From Mycoplasma yeatsii (GTDB lineage Bacteria; Bacillota_I; Bacilli_A; Mycoplasmatales; Mycoplasmataceae), in the NCBI RefSeq assembly GCF_030815295.1, contig NZ_JAUSWP010000007.1: 47,207 nt of DNA; one strand, written 5' to 3'. The notes beneath the pieces were generated by a model that was not told where the DNA came from, did not search any database, and was given only the letters and a program-made list of their open reading frames with translations. Position 1 is the stretch's first letter. Each line of letters begins with the position of its first letter. The position numbers and the translations under genes were made by a program. This document shows positions 19,058 to 29,748 of the stretch, piece after piece.

Positions 19058-20104
19058 ATGAATGAAATAATTAATATAGAAAAGAAAAATGAAATGAATA
19101 AAGTAAACGATATTAAAATATGAGATTCAAAAGAATTAAAAGAAACAATAAAAGAAATTGAAAAAACTTTTGGTCGTGGATCTATTGTAGTTTTAGGTGA
19201 CAATAATAATTTGAATATCGAAACTTTTTCATCAGGTTCTTTTCTTCTTGATAATGCCTTAGGAATCGGTGGATATCCAAAAGGTAGAATTATTGAAATT
19301 TTTGGTCCTGAATCTTCAGGTAAAACAACTTTATCATTACACGCTATAAGTGAAGTTCAAAAAAACGGAGGAATTGTTGCATTTATTGATGCTGAACATT
19401 CTTTAGATCCAAAATATTGTAAAAATTTAGGAATTGACACTAATAAAATGTTAGTTAGTCAACCTGATAATGGTGAACAGGCTTTAGATATTTTAGAAAT
19501 GTTAGTTAAATCAAATAGTGTTGATTTAATCGTTGTTGATTCTGTTGCTGCTTTAGTTCCAAAAACCGAACTAGATGGTGAGATGTCAGATCAATCTATA
19601 GGATTACAAGCAAGAATGATGTCAAAAGCATTAAGAAAATTGAATGGATTAATATCAAAAACTAATACAACTGTTATTTTTATTAATCAATTAAGAGAAA
19701 AAATAGGTGTAATTTTTGGTAATCCAGAAACTACAACAGGTGGTAAAGCATTAAAATTCTTTTCTTCAGTTAGACTTGAAGTAAGAAAAGGTGAAACAAT
19801 CACAGCAAATTCTGAAATTATTGGAAATAAAATTAAAGCAAAAGTTGTTAAAAATAAAACAGCTATGTCATTTAAGAGTGTTATTTTATCATTAATATAC
19901 AATAAAGGTATTGATAAAATTGGTGAGATAGTTGATTTATTAGTTAGTTATGAAATTATTACAAAGTCTGGTGTTTGGTATTCTTATAAAGATCAAAAAA
20001 TTGGTCAAGGAAAACAAAGTGTTATTCAATGACTAAATGAAGATGAAGCTAGAAAAGAAGATTTCATAAATCAAATTAGAGAAAAAATGAATCAGGACAA
20101 ATAA
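19058..20104 (+). CDS. recA: Recombinase RecA
   Basis: A 348-aa strand-exchange ATPase. The start is taken at ATG 19058 after TTGGAGGGAAAA, 51 codons upstream of another in-frame ATG, because the conserved N-terminus (LKETIKEIEKTFGRGSIVVLG) lies in that stretch. Walker A is GPESSGKTT (residues 83-91). The catalytic Glu region is AFIDAEHSLDP, and VDLIVVDSVAALVPKTEL, GLQARMMSKALRKL (loop L1 region), VIFINQLREKIGV and GNPETTTGGKALKFF follow in the right order. The C-terminal acidic tail is shortened. It appears functional, so homologous recombination between the many surface-protein repeats in this window is possible. Confidence 0.95.
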
Positions 20105-20110
20105 TGCATT

Positions 20111-20136
20111 AAAAAAGCTCTTAAAGAGCTTTTTGT
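20111..20136. terminator. Bidirectional terminator between recA and the DUF31 gene
   Basis: AAAAAGCTCTTAAAGAGCTTTTT is an inverted repeat with A's on the left and T's on the right. It can end both the recA transcript (plus) and the convergent minus-strand gene. Confidence 0.85.
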
Positions 20137-22358
20137 TATTTTTTAGGGTTTAGTTTAACTGTATTAAAATTATCTAATTGTAACTTTTTGATTAATTCAG
20201 AGATTAAATTTATACCATTTTCACTAGAACTTTGCATTAAATTAATTCCATTTGTAGTTTTACCACTTGCTTCATCTTTAGATAATGAGTAATTAATTCC
20301 TATTAAATTAAATGATGAATCAATTGCCATAGATCCAGATGAACCTCCGGGCAGTCCTTGCTCATTATTTTCTATATTTGAATATAATGTTGAGTGTTGA
20401 TTTCAAATATTTAATTTCATACCGTGTTCGTTTTTAATAAAAGGATTTTCATATTTTTTATAATTCTCATTCAATGAGTTACTATCTTCATTTAAATCTT
20501 TGTCATATTTAACTCATAAACTTCTTAGATTGATTGGATTATAAGCTCTTTGTTGAGTACTTATTACTCCACCTTGTGATTTTATTTCTCTAAAGTTTAT
20601 ATCTTCATTTTCATCTTTTTGTTTTTCTAAAGGATAACCTGCATAAAATCATGATTTTATTGGAGAAAATTTTTCTGCTTTATAGTTAATATAAAAATCT
20701 TTTTCTTTATCTGTTCCGATTACTGAGTCTAGTTTAGGTAATATATTTTTTAGGTTACTTTTTGGTATTTTAACTTTTAATACTAAAAAATCAGCACCAG
20801 CATTGTTAGTTGAATATAAACCATTGCTATCTTTTGAATTGAAAAAGTTGTCAGGATCATCATTTCTTTTACCACTTATTCCAGACGCGTTCTGTCTTGA
20901 ATAAAAATATGGAGCATCTAAATATTGATTATAAATATCAAAAACTGGATCTAATTGCTTTGTATCAACAGTTTTAAAATCAACATCTAGTTTTTCATCT
21001 ATTCCTCTTGTTCCTTTTATAAAAATATTTTTTCTTTCAGATTTATCATCTCTAGAGTTTTCTCAAAATCCAGGTAAATTATCATTTCATTGTTTTAATA
21101 CTTCTTTTTCATTTCTACCAAAATCAAAAATAGATTTATCAAATGTCTTGCTTAAATCAAAAACGTGAATGTTTGTTGCTACTAGTAATTCTCAATTCTT
21201 TTCATCTTGATCGTTTACAACTCTATCTAAAACTCAAAATGTTCCTGAGTTTTGAAGATTTTTAAGTCTATATCCAGTAGTTCTTCCTAGAGAGTCTTTA
21301 TCTGCATCTCATGTTTTTGTTCTGATTGATAAAGTGAAGCTTCTATCATAAATATATTGGTAAAAATCAATATCACGTTTTAATTGATTTGATTTTTCAT
21401 AATCCGTTTTAAAGTAATATCTATTAGAGTTTTTAGTATAAATTAGTAATTCGAATTCTCCTTTTTTATCATCAAAATTAGATTTAATTTCAGTTATTTG
21501 TTCATTTAGATTAAATTGTTTTTGTAACGAATCAAAATTTGAATAATAAAACAATTGACTTAGATTTGAAGGTAAAAATCCAAAAGGATTGTTTTCAATA
21601 ATTTTATTAATATCATTGATTTGTATTTCTTTGATATTAGCAAGCTCATTATCTTTAAAATTAGATAAGTATTTAGGTTTTGTTATTGCTTTTAATGGAA
21701 CTTTAGGATAATAAAATTCTGTTTTTTGTTTTTCACTATCTCCGTAGTTTCCATATTCACCAATTTCTTTTACAAATTCAAAAAAATCATTATTAACTTT
21801 TTCATCAGAAGAACTAAAAGTAAAATCAACAGCATTACCATGATTTCCGTTTTTAAATCACTGTTTTAAATTGTGTTCTGTTGTTTTTAATTTAGGTGTT
21901 TTAAATATGATATCTCTTGCTGATAGAGAAAATAGTTCATCTAAATTAAATAAGTGTTTTTCAGCAAAATAAAGAGGATGTTCTTTAGTATTATAAGTAA
22001 CATTTTCTCTATATTCTAAATTATTAATATTTATTGAAGGAATTAATGGTTTAGCTGGTTCATCAGTTTCATTTGGTTTATTGTTATCTGAATCATCAGG
22101 TTTGTTATGTTCTGATGGATTATCTGGTTTATTATCATCACGTTCATCACCATTTGAATCACCAGGTTTATTGTTATTCTCATCACGTTGATCACCATTT
22201 GAATCATTAGGTGTGTTATTTGGTCCATTATTATTAGGATTGTCATTTTTATCATCTTTTTTATCTTCATGTTTAACAGCACAACTAGACACAAATAAAG
22301 GTGTTGTTGTTAATAATAATCCTAATAAGAAATTTACTTTTAAAATTTTTCTCGCCAT
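20136..22358 (-). CDS. DUF31-family trypsin-like serine protease lipoprotein (740 aa)
   Basis: A surface lipoprotein with signal ending LFVSSC (Cys about residue 26), start ATG 22358; an upstream in-frame ATG at 22400 would put a basic extension before the signal. Residues about 30-110 are a low-complexity Asp/Asn/Pro/Lys linker with short repeats. The protease core shows ATNIHVFDL with His398, a candidate Asp in NAGADFLVLKVKI, and GLPGGSSGSMAI with Ser674, the trypsin-type triad of mycoplasma DUF31 peptidases. The immunoglobulin protease MIP belongs to this family; no MIB partner gene is adjacent here, so the substrate is unknown. Numerous TGA codons are Trp. Confidence 0.85.
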
Positions 22359-22425
22359 AAAATCATCTCTAATCCTTTTAATTATTTTATTATAAATCAA
22401 AATAGATAAATAAATATCAATAATA

Positions 22426-22447
22426 AAAACGCCATTTGGCGTTTAAT
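22426..22447. terminator. Terminator after rnhB
   Basis: AAAACGCC-ATTT-GGCGTTTAA hairpin, overlapping the rnhB stop codon. It ends the long minus-strand ffh-rnhB operon, with a T-rich tail on the minus strand. Confidence 0.75.
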
Positions 22448-23069
22448 TAGAATTATTTAAAACTTTGATAACAGGTTTATAACTTTTTCTATGAACACTA
22501 TCAATAACTCCATATTGTTGTAGTGCTTGTAAATGCATTTTAGTTCCATAACCTTTATGTTTTTCAAAACCATACATACCATATTTTAAAGATAATTCAT
22601 CTAAAATTCTATCACGTGTAACTTTAGCTAAAATACTAGCACAACTAATAGAAAAACTTTTATCATCACCTTTAACTATACAAATTGAATTATAGTCTTT
22701 TAAATCAATATTTTTATTTCCGTCAATTAAAGCTAATTCTGGTTTTATTTTTAATTTTTTAATAGAATTTTTAAAACCTAATAAACTAGCTTGTAATGGA
22801 TTTAGTTCATCTACTTGATTTGCTGAGATAATTTCAATTTCATAACATAAACAATTTTGAATAATTTCATCAAATAATTGTTCTCTTAGTTTTTGAGATA
22901 ATAATTTTGAATCTTTAATTTTAGCATTAAAATAATCATCTTTTAAAATAACACTAGCTACAACTAAAGGACCAGCAATACAACCTCGTCCAACTTCATC
23001 ACTTCCAGAAATTATTTTAACTTTGTGTTCTTCTTTTAAATTATCATCAAATTGTTTTCTATCTATCAT
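22443..23069 (-). CDS. rnhB: Ribonuclease HII
   Basis: Removes misincorporated ribonucleotides and RNA primers from DNA. At 208 aa the length is normal. SGSDEVGRGCIAGPLVVASVIL contains the DE of the DEDD active site (family DEVGRGPLAGP). DSKLLSQKLREQL, ALIDGNK and ASILAKVTRDRILDEL carry the other acidic residues, and GFEKHKGYGTKMHLQAL is the conserved tail. The start overlaps the rbgA stop (ATGATAG). It is the last gene of the operon. Confidence 0.95.
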   Translation of the reverse strand: MIDRKQFDDNLKEEHKVKIISGSDEVGRGCIAGPLVVASVILKDDYFNAKIKDSKLLSQKLREQLFDEIIQNCLCYEIEIISANQVDELNPLQASLLGFKNSIKKLKIKPELALIDGNKNIDLKDYNSICIVKGDDKSFSISCASILAKVTRDRILDELSLKYGMYGFEKHKGYGTKMHLQALQQYGVIDSVHRKSYKPVIKVLNNSN

Positions 23070-24016
23070 AATGCACTAATATCGTCCACTTCTTCTTCTT
23101 TTTTATAACTAACAGCTTTTTCAATTTCTTCAGGAACAACGTCTAATACTCTTTCAAGAGAAATTTTACCAATTCTTCCTAGTGAAACATCTTTTAAAAA
23201 TAATGAAAGAATTCTTTGCATATCTAACATATTATCAGTTATATATCAGCGTCTTTCTTTTCCTATTTTTTCAAATATTTTGTATGTATAAACTGTTTCA
23301 ACAGGTCTTTGAAGATTAGTACTAATTTTATAGTATTTTTCAATATAACCTTCATAGTGATTAAAAATATATCTCATTAAACGTGCAGCAACACGTTCTT
23401 TTGGAAAGACATTATCTTTAACAGAATTAATCGCACAAATATTTGTTGCAACAGTTTCAGATTCTAATTTAGAAGGTAAAACTCCTGGAGTGTCTAAAAG
23501 GTTGATAAACTGGTTTAAATGAATAACTTGAATACCTCTAGTGATTCCTGGTTTATTACCAACTTTAACGTTTTTACCTTTAATAACTCTATTAATAAAA
23601 GTAGATTTTCCAACATTAGGAATACCTATAACTAAAGCATTAATTAAAGAATTTTTTATTCCATTTTTCTTATCTTTTTCACGTTTAGCTTCAGTAGCTT
23701 GATTAATTGCATTAATTAATTCATTAACAACATCTAATTTTCTATTGTTATTTAAAACTATCACTTTAACTTTATCTTTTTTAGAATAATATTTAACTCA
23801 TTCATCAGTAACAGTTGGATCAGCTAGATCTGCTTTTGAAAAAACATAAATTATAGGTTTATTCTTTAAAAGTTTTTTAAAAGTTAAATTTTGTGATGAG
23901 TAAGGAGCTCTGGCATCAATTACTTCCACAACAACATCAACTATTTTTATTTTATCTTCGATTTCTTTTAATGTTTTGTTCATATGACCAGGAAATCAGT
24001 TAAACTCAGCACTCAT
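23063..24016 (-). CDS. rbgA: Ribosome biogenesis GTPase A
   Basis: A circularly permuted GTPase for late 50S assembly. Motif order is permuted as expected: DARAPYSSQN, then FSKADLAD (G4), then GIPNVGKST (G1), GITRGIQ (G2) and DTPGVL (G3). The N-terminus MSAEFNWFPGHM matches the WFPGHM signature and fixes the start at 24016. The C-terminal helical domain runs from about residue 190, with a short acidic tail EEEVDDISALW. At 317 aa it is slightly longer than the Bacillus protein. Seated between rplS and rnhB, as in Bacillus. Confidence 0.95.
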
Positions 24017-24068
24017 AAACTCACATCTTTCTAATATCTAATATAAATTATACTAATATAAAATATAA

Positions 24069-24108
24069 AAAACATCACAATGTAGCTGATACTAATTGTG
24101 ATGAAATT
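24069..24108 (-). terminator. Terminator between rplS and rbgA
   Basis: On the minus strand CATCACAAT...ATTGTGATG pairs around a 13-nt loop and is followed by TTTTTTATATTTT. Downstream genes may depend on read-through or on a promoter in 24017-24068. Confidence 0.7.
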
Positions 24109-24117
24109 AATTTAGTA

Positions 24118-24501
24118 TTATTTTTTTTCTTTAGTTGGCATAATTTCTTTAATTCTTGCAGATTTACCTGAAAGTTTTCTAATGTAGTAAATTCTTGCTC
24201 TACGTACACGTCCACGTTTAATTAAAGTAACTGAATCAATAATTGGTGAGTGTAATGGGAAAGTTCTTTCAACAAATACACCGTTTGACATTTTTCTAAC
24301 AACAACTGAATAAGTAATTCCTGATCCTTGAGTTTTAATTACTAAACCTTCAAATGATTGAATACGGAATTTATCTCCTTCTTTAATTTTTACATCAACT
24401 CTAATAGTATCTCCTGATGTAAAATCTGGTAAGTCATTACGTAATTGGTTGTTTACAATATCATATTTTGATTTCATAGTTTTTGTAGCTTTTGAACTCA
24501 T
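24118..24501 (-). CDS. rplS: 50S ribosomal protein L19
   Basis: 127 aa. Conserved blocks: LRNDLPDFTSGDTIRVDVKI, GDKFRIQSFEGLVI, RKMSNGVFVERTFPLHSPII and RRGRVRRARIYYIRKLSGKSARIKE (written from the family; the protein reads IKRGRVRRARIYYIRKL). L19 sits at the 30S-50S interface. The start is 1 bp after the trmD stop, whose GGAGAA codons serve as its ribosome site. Confidence 0.96.
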   Translation of the reverse strand: MSSKATKTMKSKYDIVNNQLRNDLPDFTSGDTIRVDVKIKEGDKFRIQSFEGLVIKTQGSGITYSVVVRKMSNGVFVERTFPLHSPIIDSVTLIKRGRVRRARIYYIRKLSGKSARIKEIMPTKEKK

Positions 24502-24502
24502 A

Positions 24503-25225
24503 TTATTGTTCTCCTTTCATTTTTTTGTATAGTTCTAATTGAATTTTATTTAATTTTGATTCATCAATTAAATCTGGTCTTTTTTTAAAAGTATTAATTA
24601 TTTGTTGTTCATCTCTTCATTTTGAAATATTTGCATGATGACCACTTAATAGAACATCTGGAACTTTTTTTCCTCTAAAATCATAAGGTTTAGTATAAAC
24701 AGGATGATCTAATAAATTGTTTTCAAAACTTTCATTTTGATGAGATTCAGTTGCAATTACATTAGGTAAAATTCTTGAAATTGAATCAAGCATAATTAAT
24801 GCAGGTAATTCTCCTCCTGTTAAAACATAATCTCCAATTGAAATTTCAACATCAACATAATCTAAAATTCTTTCATCAAAACCTTCATAATGACCGCAAA
24901 CTATAATTATATGTTTATAGTTATTTGCGTATTGTTTTGATAAATTTTGATTTCAAGTTTTTCCTTGTGGAGTTGTTAGTATTACTATTGAATCATCAGT
25001 TTTAACTGATTCAATTGCACTAACAACTGGCTGAGGCATTAAAACCATTCCTTTTCCACCACCGTATTGATAATCATCAACTTGGTTATGACTTAGATTA
25101 GTAAAATCTCTAATATCTAAAATCTCAACTTCAATTGCATTTTTTTGAATTGCTTTTTTAATAATTGATTCAGATATATAAGATTTAATCATTTGTGGAA
25201 ATAATGTAATAATTGTAAACTTCAT
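24503..25225 (-). CDS. trmD: tRNA (guanine-N1-)-methyltransferase
   Basis: Methylates G37 of tRNAs reading CNN codons, using S-adenosylmethionine; prevents frameshifting. 240 aa after reading TGA as Trp. Conserved blocks: DYQYGGGKGMVLMPQP, IVCGHYEGFDERI, and the trefoil-knot SPOUT site IGDYVLTGGELPALIM, then ESHQNESFENNLLDHPVY and VPDVLLSGHHANISKWR. The start is directly next to the rimM stop (TAGATG). Confidence 0.95.
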
Positions 25226-25720
25226 CTATTTTAAACCTTCAATGTCTTTAGCTATGATAACTTCGTTTTCTCAGTCTATTGAATCTATATAAACATCAAC
25301 AATAGGAACTCAAAACTGTTTATCATTGGATTTTATTTTAACAAGCTCTTGAGCTGAATTACTCATATAATCAATTACAATTCCATTTGTTTTTAAACTT
25401 TTAAATTCAAAACCAATTAAGCTTTTTACTTTCAAAATGTTGTTATCTTCATTTGAACAATAAGCTCTGATATTTTTAAATTTTACAACTTGATTTATAT
25501 TGTCTAAATTTAAGAACTTAACAAGTAAAAAGTTTTTATTTTGAACTTGTTCTATATTTTCAACTCTTAAAACTTGAAAAGTATTTTGAATTTTAACGAA
25601 TATGACATTAATTTTTTTAATATCATCAATAGTAATATCTGAATCTATAACAATTTTTACAAACCCTTTGATACCGAATGTGTTTACTATAGTACCAAAC
25701 TCAATTAATTTGTCATTCAT
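25226..25720 (-). CDS. rimM: Ribosome maturation factor RimM
   Basis: Assists 30S head assembly with S19. 164 aa: the N-terminal half (FGTIVNTFGIKGFVKIVIDS) has the family start G.I...G.KG.V.V. The C-terminal PRC-barrel has LIGFEFKSL and ends VPIVDVYIDSIDWENEVIIA, the usual IPxxxxxVxxVD segment. The start is ATG 25720 after AAGGAGTATTTG rather than the TTG one codon earlier. Divergent in the middle but clearly placed by trmD. Confidence 0.9.
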
Positions 25721-25748
25721 CAAATACTCCTTATATGTTTAATTTAAA

Positions 25749-26021
25749 TTATTTAGCTTTATTTGCTTGTTTAGCTTCATGTAAAGCTTTTAAGATACCT
25801 TGTTGTGATAATAAAGTTCTAACTGTATCAGTTGGTTGAGCTCCATTTTGTAATCATTTTAAAGTTAATTCTTTATCAATTTTAACTTCGTTGTTTAATG
25901 GGTTGAATGTACCAACTAATTCAATATATTTACCATTACGATTAACACGTGAATCTGCAGCAACTATTCTGTAGAATGGTGCTTGTTTTTTACCGATTCT
26001 TTTTAGTCTTAATTTAACCAT
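25749..26021 (-). CDS. rpsP: 30S ribosomal protein S16
   Basis: 90 aa, beginning MVKLRLKRIGKKQAPFYRIV and continuing AADSRVNRNGKYIELVGTFNP, unmistakable S16. One TGA Trp (LKWLQNGAQPTDTVR) interrupts it if the standard code is used, so it is easily missed. A GGAGGAAGAAA ribosome site precedes it. It lies between rlmH and rimM. Confidence 0.96.
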
Positions 26022-26077
26022 TTTCTTCCTCCTATAATTTATTTATTTTAGACCTTAATTATCATATCAATATAAAT

Positions 26078-26110
26078 AAAAGGTGTCAAGTATTTTTACT
26101 TAACACCTAC
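26078..26110 (-). terminator. Terminator between rlmH and rpsP
   Basis: The minus strand shows AGGTGTTAAGT/ACTTGACACCT with a short loop and a TTTTATTTATA tail. A promoter for the rpsP-rnhB part may lie in 26022-26077. Confidence 0.75.
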
Positions 26111-26116
26111 AAATTT

Positions 26117-26584
26117 TTATTTATGATATTTTTCATTATTAATAATTTTAAATGATCGATATATTTGTTCTATTAAAACTACTCTAAATAATTGATGAGG
26201 TAAAGTGATTTTTGCTAAAGAAATCTTATTATTAAACATAGTTTTAAATTGATCAGTATATCCATCACTAGGTCCAATAACAAAAAGTAATTTACCTGAT
26301 TTAAAATCTTTATTATTTTGTATTTTTAAAGCTAATTCTTCAGATGAAACTAACTTAGAATTAACATCTAAAATAATTTTTTCATAATCTTTATAATTAT
26401 TAATTTTATTTATTAATATTTGAGAATTAATTTCTTTTACTTTATTTAATTCTCCATTAAATTCTTCTTTAAGCTCAATAACTTCTAAATCACAAAATTT
26501 ATTAACTCTAGATAAATAGTCATCAAATGCTTGAATAAAGAACTTTTTATCTAGTTTTCCAAAACAAATTATTTTAATTTTCAT
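26117..26584 (-). CDS. rlmH: 23S rRNA (pseudouridine1915-N3)-methyltransferase
   Basis: 155 aa, a SPOUT methyltransferase acting on the intact 70S ribosome. KIKIICFGKLDKKF, then YEKIILDVNSKLVSSEELA (LDERGKxLSSEExA in others), KLLFVIGPSDGYTDQF (FxIGGxxG), ISLAKITLPHQLFRVVLIEQIYRSFKIINNEKYHK (the conserved LPHxLxRxxLxEQxYRAxxIxxxxPYHK tail). It lies 3 bp after ffh. Its insertion between ffh and rpsP differs from Bacillus. Confidence 0.94.
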   Translation of the reverse strand: MKIKIICFGKLDKKFFIQAFDDYLSRVNKFCDLEVIELKEEFNGELNKVKEINSQILINKINNYKDYEKIILDVNSKLVSSEELALKIQNNKDFKSGKLLFVIGPSDGYTDQFKTMFNNKISLAKITLPHQLFRVVLIEQIYRSFKIINNEKYHK

Positions 26585-26587
26585 AAA

Positions 26588-27931
26588 TTAGAATTTAAAT
26601 CCACCTTTATTAAAGTTTGGCATTCTTCCGCTTTTTAACATTTTAGTCATTTCCATAACTTGTTTTTTACCTTTTTCAAATGAATTAATTAACTCATTAA
26701 ATTCTTTTTCAGTTCTACCTGATCCTTTAATAATTCTATTTTTACGGCTAATTGCTTTTAAAACTCTAGGATCACGTCTTTCTTTTAAAGTCATAGAATC
26801 CATTAAAACTGAAAAAACAGCTAATTTTCTTTGTGCATCTTCAATTTGAGAATCACTTATTTTATTTGTTGGAAGCATTTTCATTAATTTACTTAAACTA
26901 CCCATTCTACCAACTTGAGCTAATTGATTTCTTAGATCTTCTAAATCGAATTGACCCATAAACATACGTGTCATTGTTTTTTGCATTGAACGTTCATCGA
27001 TATTTTCAACAGCTTTTTCAAACAGTGTTTCAATATCTCCCATACCCATTAATCTATCAGCCATTCTTTTTGGGTAGAATGCATTTAGTGAGCTAACTCC
27101 TTCACCTTCTCCGATAAATTTAATTGGAAGTTTAGTCATATATGTAATTGATAGAGTAGCTCCCCCTCTAGCATCACCATCTAATTTAGTTACAATAACT
27201 CCAGATAATTTTAATTGTTTATTAAATTCATTTGTAACGTTAATGATTTCTTGACCAACCATTCCATCAACTACTAATAAAATTTCACTTGGTGAAGTTA
27301 TTTTACGTAAATTATCTAATTCATCCATTAAAACTTGATCGATTTGTAATCTACCTGCTGTATCTAAAATAACAACATCATAATTATTGTCTTGTGCGTA
27401 TTCTAATGCTTGTTTTGCTGTGATTGTTGGATCTTGTTTTTGTTTTTCAAATACATCAATATTATTTTTCTCACCTAGTTGTACTAATTGTTCAATAGCT
27501 CCTGGTCTATAAATATCTAACCCAACCATTAAAACTTTTTTCTTTTGTTTTTTTGTTAAATAATAAGCTAATTTACAAGTTGAAGTAGTTTTACCACTAC
27601 CTTGTAATCCAGCCATCATAATTACAGTAGGTTTTTTAGAAAGTTCTAAAGGAGAATTTATCTTTCCAAGAATTTCAACTAATTCACTATGAACAATTTT
27701 TACCATTTGTTGATGAGCATCTGCTCCATCTTGAATATAATCACCTAAAGCTTTTTCTTTTACTTTACTAATAATTTCTTTTACGGCTTCAACATTAACG
27801 TCAGCTTCTAATAAAGCTAATCTTATTTCTTTTAAAGTATCTTTAATATTTTCTTCAGTTAAAGTTGATTTTTTCATATTTTTTTCAATGCTTTTTTGCA
27901 TTCTTTTTGATAAAAAATCACCAAATCCCAT
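26588..27931 (-). CDS. ffh: Signal recognition particle protein Ffh
   Basis: 447 aa; the GTPase of SRP, which targets membrane and secreted proteins to FtsY and SecYEG. N-terminal four-helix domain (residues 1-90). G domain: GLQGSGKTT (about residues 108-116), DTAGRLQID, TKLDGDARGGATLS and GEGEG. Methionine-rich M domain from about residue 320, with MGQFDLEDLRNQLAQVGRMG and the RNA-binding GSGRTEKEFNELI region. Ribosome site AAAGGAGAAATAA. First gene of the minus-strand block. Confidence 0.96.
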   Translation of the reverse strand: MGFGDFLSKRMQKSIEKNMKKSTLTEENIKDTLKEIRLALLEADVNVEAVKEIISKVKEKALGDYIQDGADAHQQMVKIVHSELVEILGKINSPLELSKKPTVIMMAGLQGSGKTTSTCKLAYYLTKKQKKKVLMVGLDIYRPGAIEQLVQLGEKNNIDVFEKQKQDPTITAKQALEYAQDNNYDVVILDTAGRLQIDQVLMDELDNLRKITSPSEILLVVDGMVGQEIINVTNEFNKQLKLSGVIVTKLDGDARGGATLSITYMTKLPIKFIGEGEGVSSLNAFYPKRMADRLMGMGDIETLFEKAVENIDERSMQKTMTRMFMGQFDLEDLRNQLAQVGRMGSLSKLMKMLPTNKISDSQIEDAQRKLAVFSVLMDSMTLKERRDPRVLKAISRKNRIIKGSGRTEKEFNELINSFEKGKKQVMEMTKMLKSGRMPNFNKGGFKF

Positions 27932-27959
27932 GTTTATTTCTCCTTTTTCAATCTTAATT

Positions 27960-27968
27960 ATTATATCA
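27960..27968 (-). promoter_or_regulatory. Promoter (-10, extended) of the ffh operon
   Basis: The minus strand reads TGATATAAT, an extended -10 (TGnTATAAT), about 30 bp before the ffh start. Confidence 0.6.
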
Positions 27969-28035
27969 AAAGTTAGTAAAATTCATTCCTGGAAAATTAC
28001 TAACAATGTTTTATAATTGTAATTTTAATTTTTAG

Positions 28036-28072
28036 AATAAAAAAAGAAGTTATTTTAATACTTGAACTTCTT
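28036..28072 (-). terminator. Terminator at the end of rny
   Basis: The minus strand GAAGTT...AACTTC hairpin spans the rny stop codon and is followed by seven T. Confidence 0.65.
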
Positions 28073-29576
28073 TTCTTTCTCTTATGACTGTAATTGTAAT
28101 TTCACCAGGTACAATTACATGTTTTTTAATTGCTTCACTCATTTGATGCAATACTTGGTTTAATTCTAAATCTGAAACAACAACAGGATCAACTATCAAT
28201 CTTATTTGTCTACCTGATTGTAAAGCATAAGTTTTAGCAACACCCGGAATTTGATTACCTATTTTTTCAATCTCATGCATTCTTAGTATAAATTCACCAA
28301 TACCATTATTTCTAGCGCCAGGACGTGATGCTGAAATTGAATCTGCTATTGCAACTATTGCTGAAATTTCATTTGTTTTTTCAACATCTTCGTGATGAGA
28401 TTCAATAGCATTAACTATAATTTCATCTTCACCATATTTTCTAGCTATTTCTGCTCCTAAAACAACGTGACTTCCTTCATTTTCAAAATCAACTGCTTTA
28501 CCAATATCATGTAATAAACCGGCTCTAACTGCTTTTTTAACATCCAATCCTAGCTCAGCAGCAATTGATCCACTTAATTTAGCAACTTCAATTGAGTGAG
28601 TTAAAACATTTTGACCATAACTTGTTCTAAAGTGTAATTTACCAAGTAATTTAACTAATTCGAAATCAAGATCATTAATATCTAATTCTTCAATGACTTT
28701 AATTCCATATTCTTCAATAATTTGGTTCACTTCTTGTTCTTGTTTTTTTAGTTCTTGTTCGATTTTAACTGGCTGAATTCTTCCATCATTAATTAGTGTT
28801 TCTAATGCTCTTGAAGCAATTTCTCTTCTTATAGGATTGAAACATGAAACAGTGATTGTATTAGGTGTTTCATCAATAACAATATCAACTCCACCAACTT
28901 GTTCAAATGTTTTCATATTTCTTCCATCTTTTCCAATGATACGACCTTTCATATCATCATTTGGAAGTTTTATAATATTAGAAGTTTTTTGATTAGCAAC
29001 ATCAACTTTAATTCTTTCCATAGCTGAAACAATAATATTAGCAGCTAGCATTTTTGATTTACTATAAGCTTCAGTTTCTGCATTTTTTAAAATAGCTAAT
29101 AAATCTTTTTGATTTCTTAACTCTATTTTTTTAATTAATAATTCTTTTGCTTGAGATTTAGTGAAATTTGAAATTTCTTCTAAACTTGAAATAATTTCAT
29201 CTTCTCTGTTGTCTAATTGTTGTTTTCTTTTTTCAAGATCTGATAGTCTTAATTCTAATCTTTGAGCTTTAGCTTCGTTTAATTTTTTATCTGCTTCTAT
29301 GTTAGATTGTTGTATATTTAAATTATTTTTAAGTTCTTGCAGTTCTGCTTTTTGAATTTCAACTTCTTTTTCAAAAATTCTTTTTGCATCATTTATATCT
29401 TTATAACCTTCTGCAACAATTTTCTTTCTTTCTAGTTTAGCTTCTTTTATACGTTCTGCAATGATTTTTTTTCTAGTTTTAGATCATATTAGATATCAAA
29501 TAATAACAGCTTGTGTTAGTAAAATAATTAATGCTGTACCTGCGGTAATAATCAGATATATTTCTCAAATATCCAT
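28050..29576 (-). CDS. rny: Ribonuclease Y
   Basis: 508 aa; a membrane-bound endoribonuclease that starts mRNA decay. An N-terminal membrane helix (MDIWEIYLIITAGTALIILL...) is followed by a long coiled coil (residues about 35-180), a KH domain (GRIIGKDGRNMKTFEQVGGV, about 205-265), an HD domain with the catalytic pair in LLHDIGKAVDF (about 335-430), and a C-terminal domain ending REIKV-type residues (here RERKEVQVLK). The start at 29576 is the only one that includes the anchor, with AGGACTAGAT upstream. A TATAAT lies at 29633-29638 on the minus strand. Confidence 0.95.
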
Positions 29577-29748
29577 TTTAATATCTAGTCCTTTCTTCTT
29601 ACGAAAATAGGAATGTTCTTTATACTTAATTAATTATAACACTATTAAAAAGATAATAGAGTGTGAGAAGAATATAAATATGATTGTGTTAGTAAAATTA
29701 ATATTTATGAAATTATAAGATATAGATAAGTTTAAATGAAATATAGAG

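Noticed and set aside
22043..22294. Second minus-strand ORF inside the DUF31 gene
   Set aside because: An alternative frame through the low-complexity linker, rich in Met/Ile, with no start signal.
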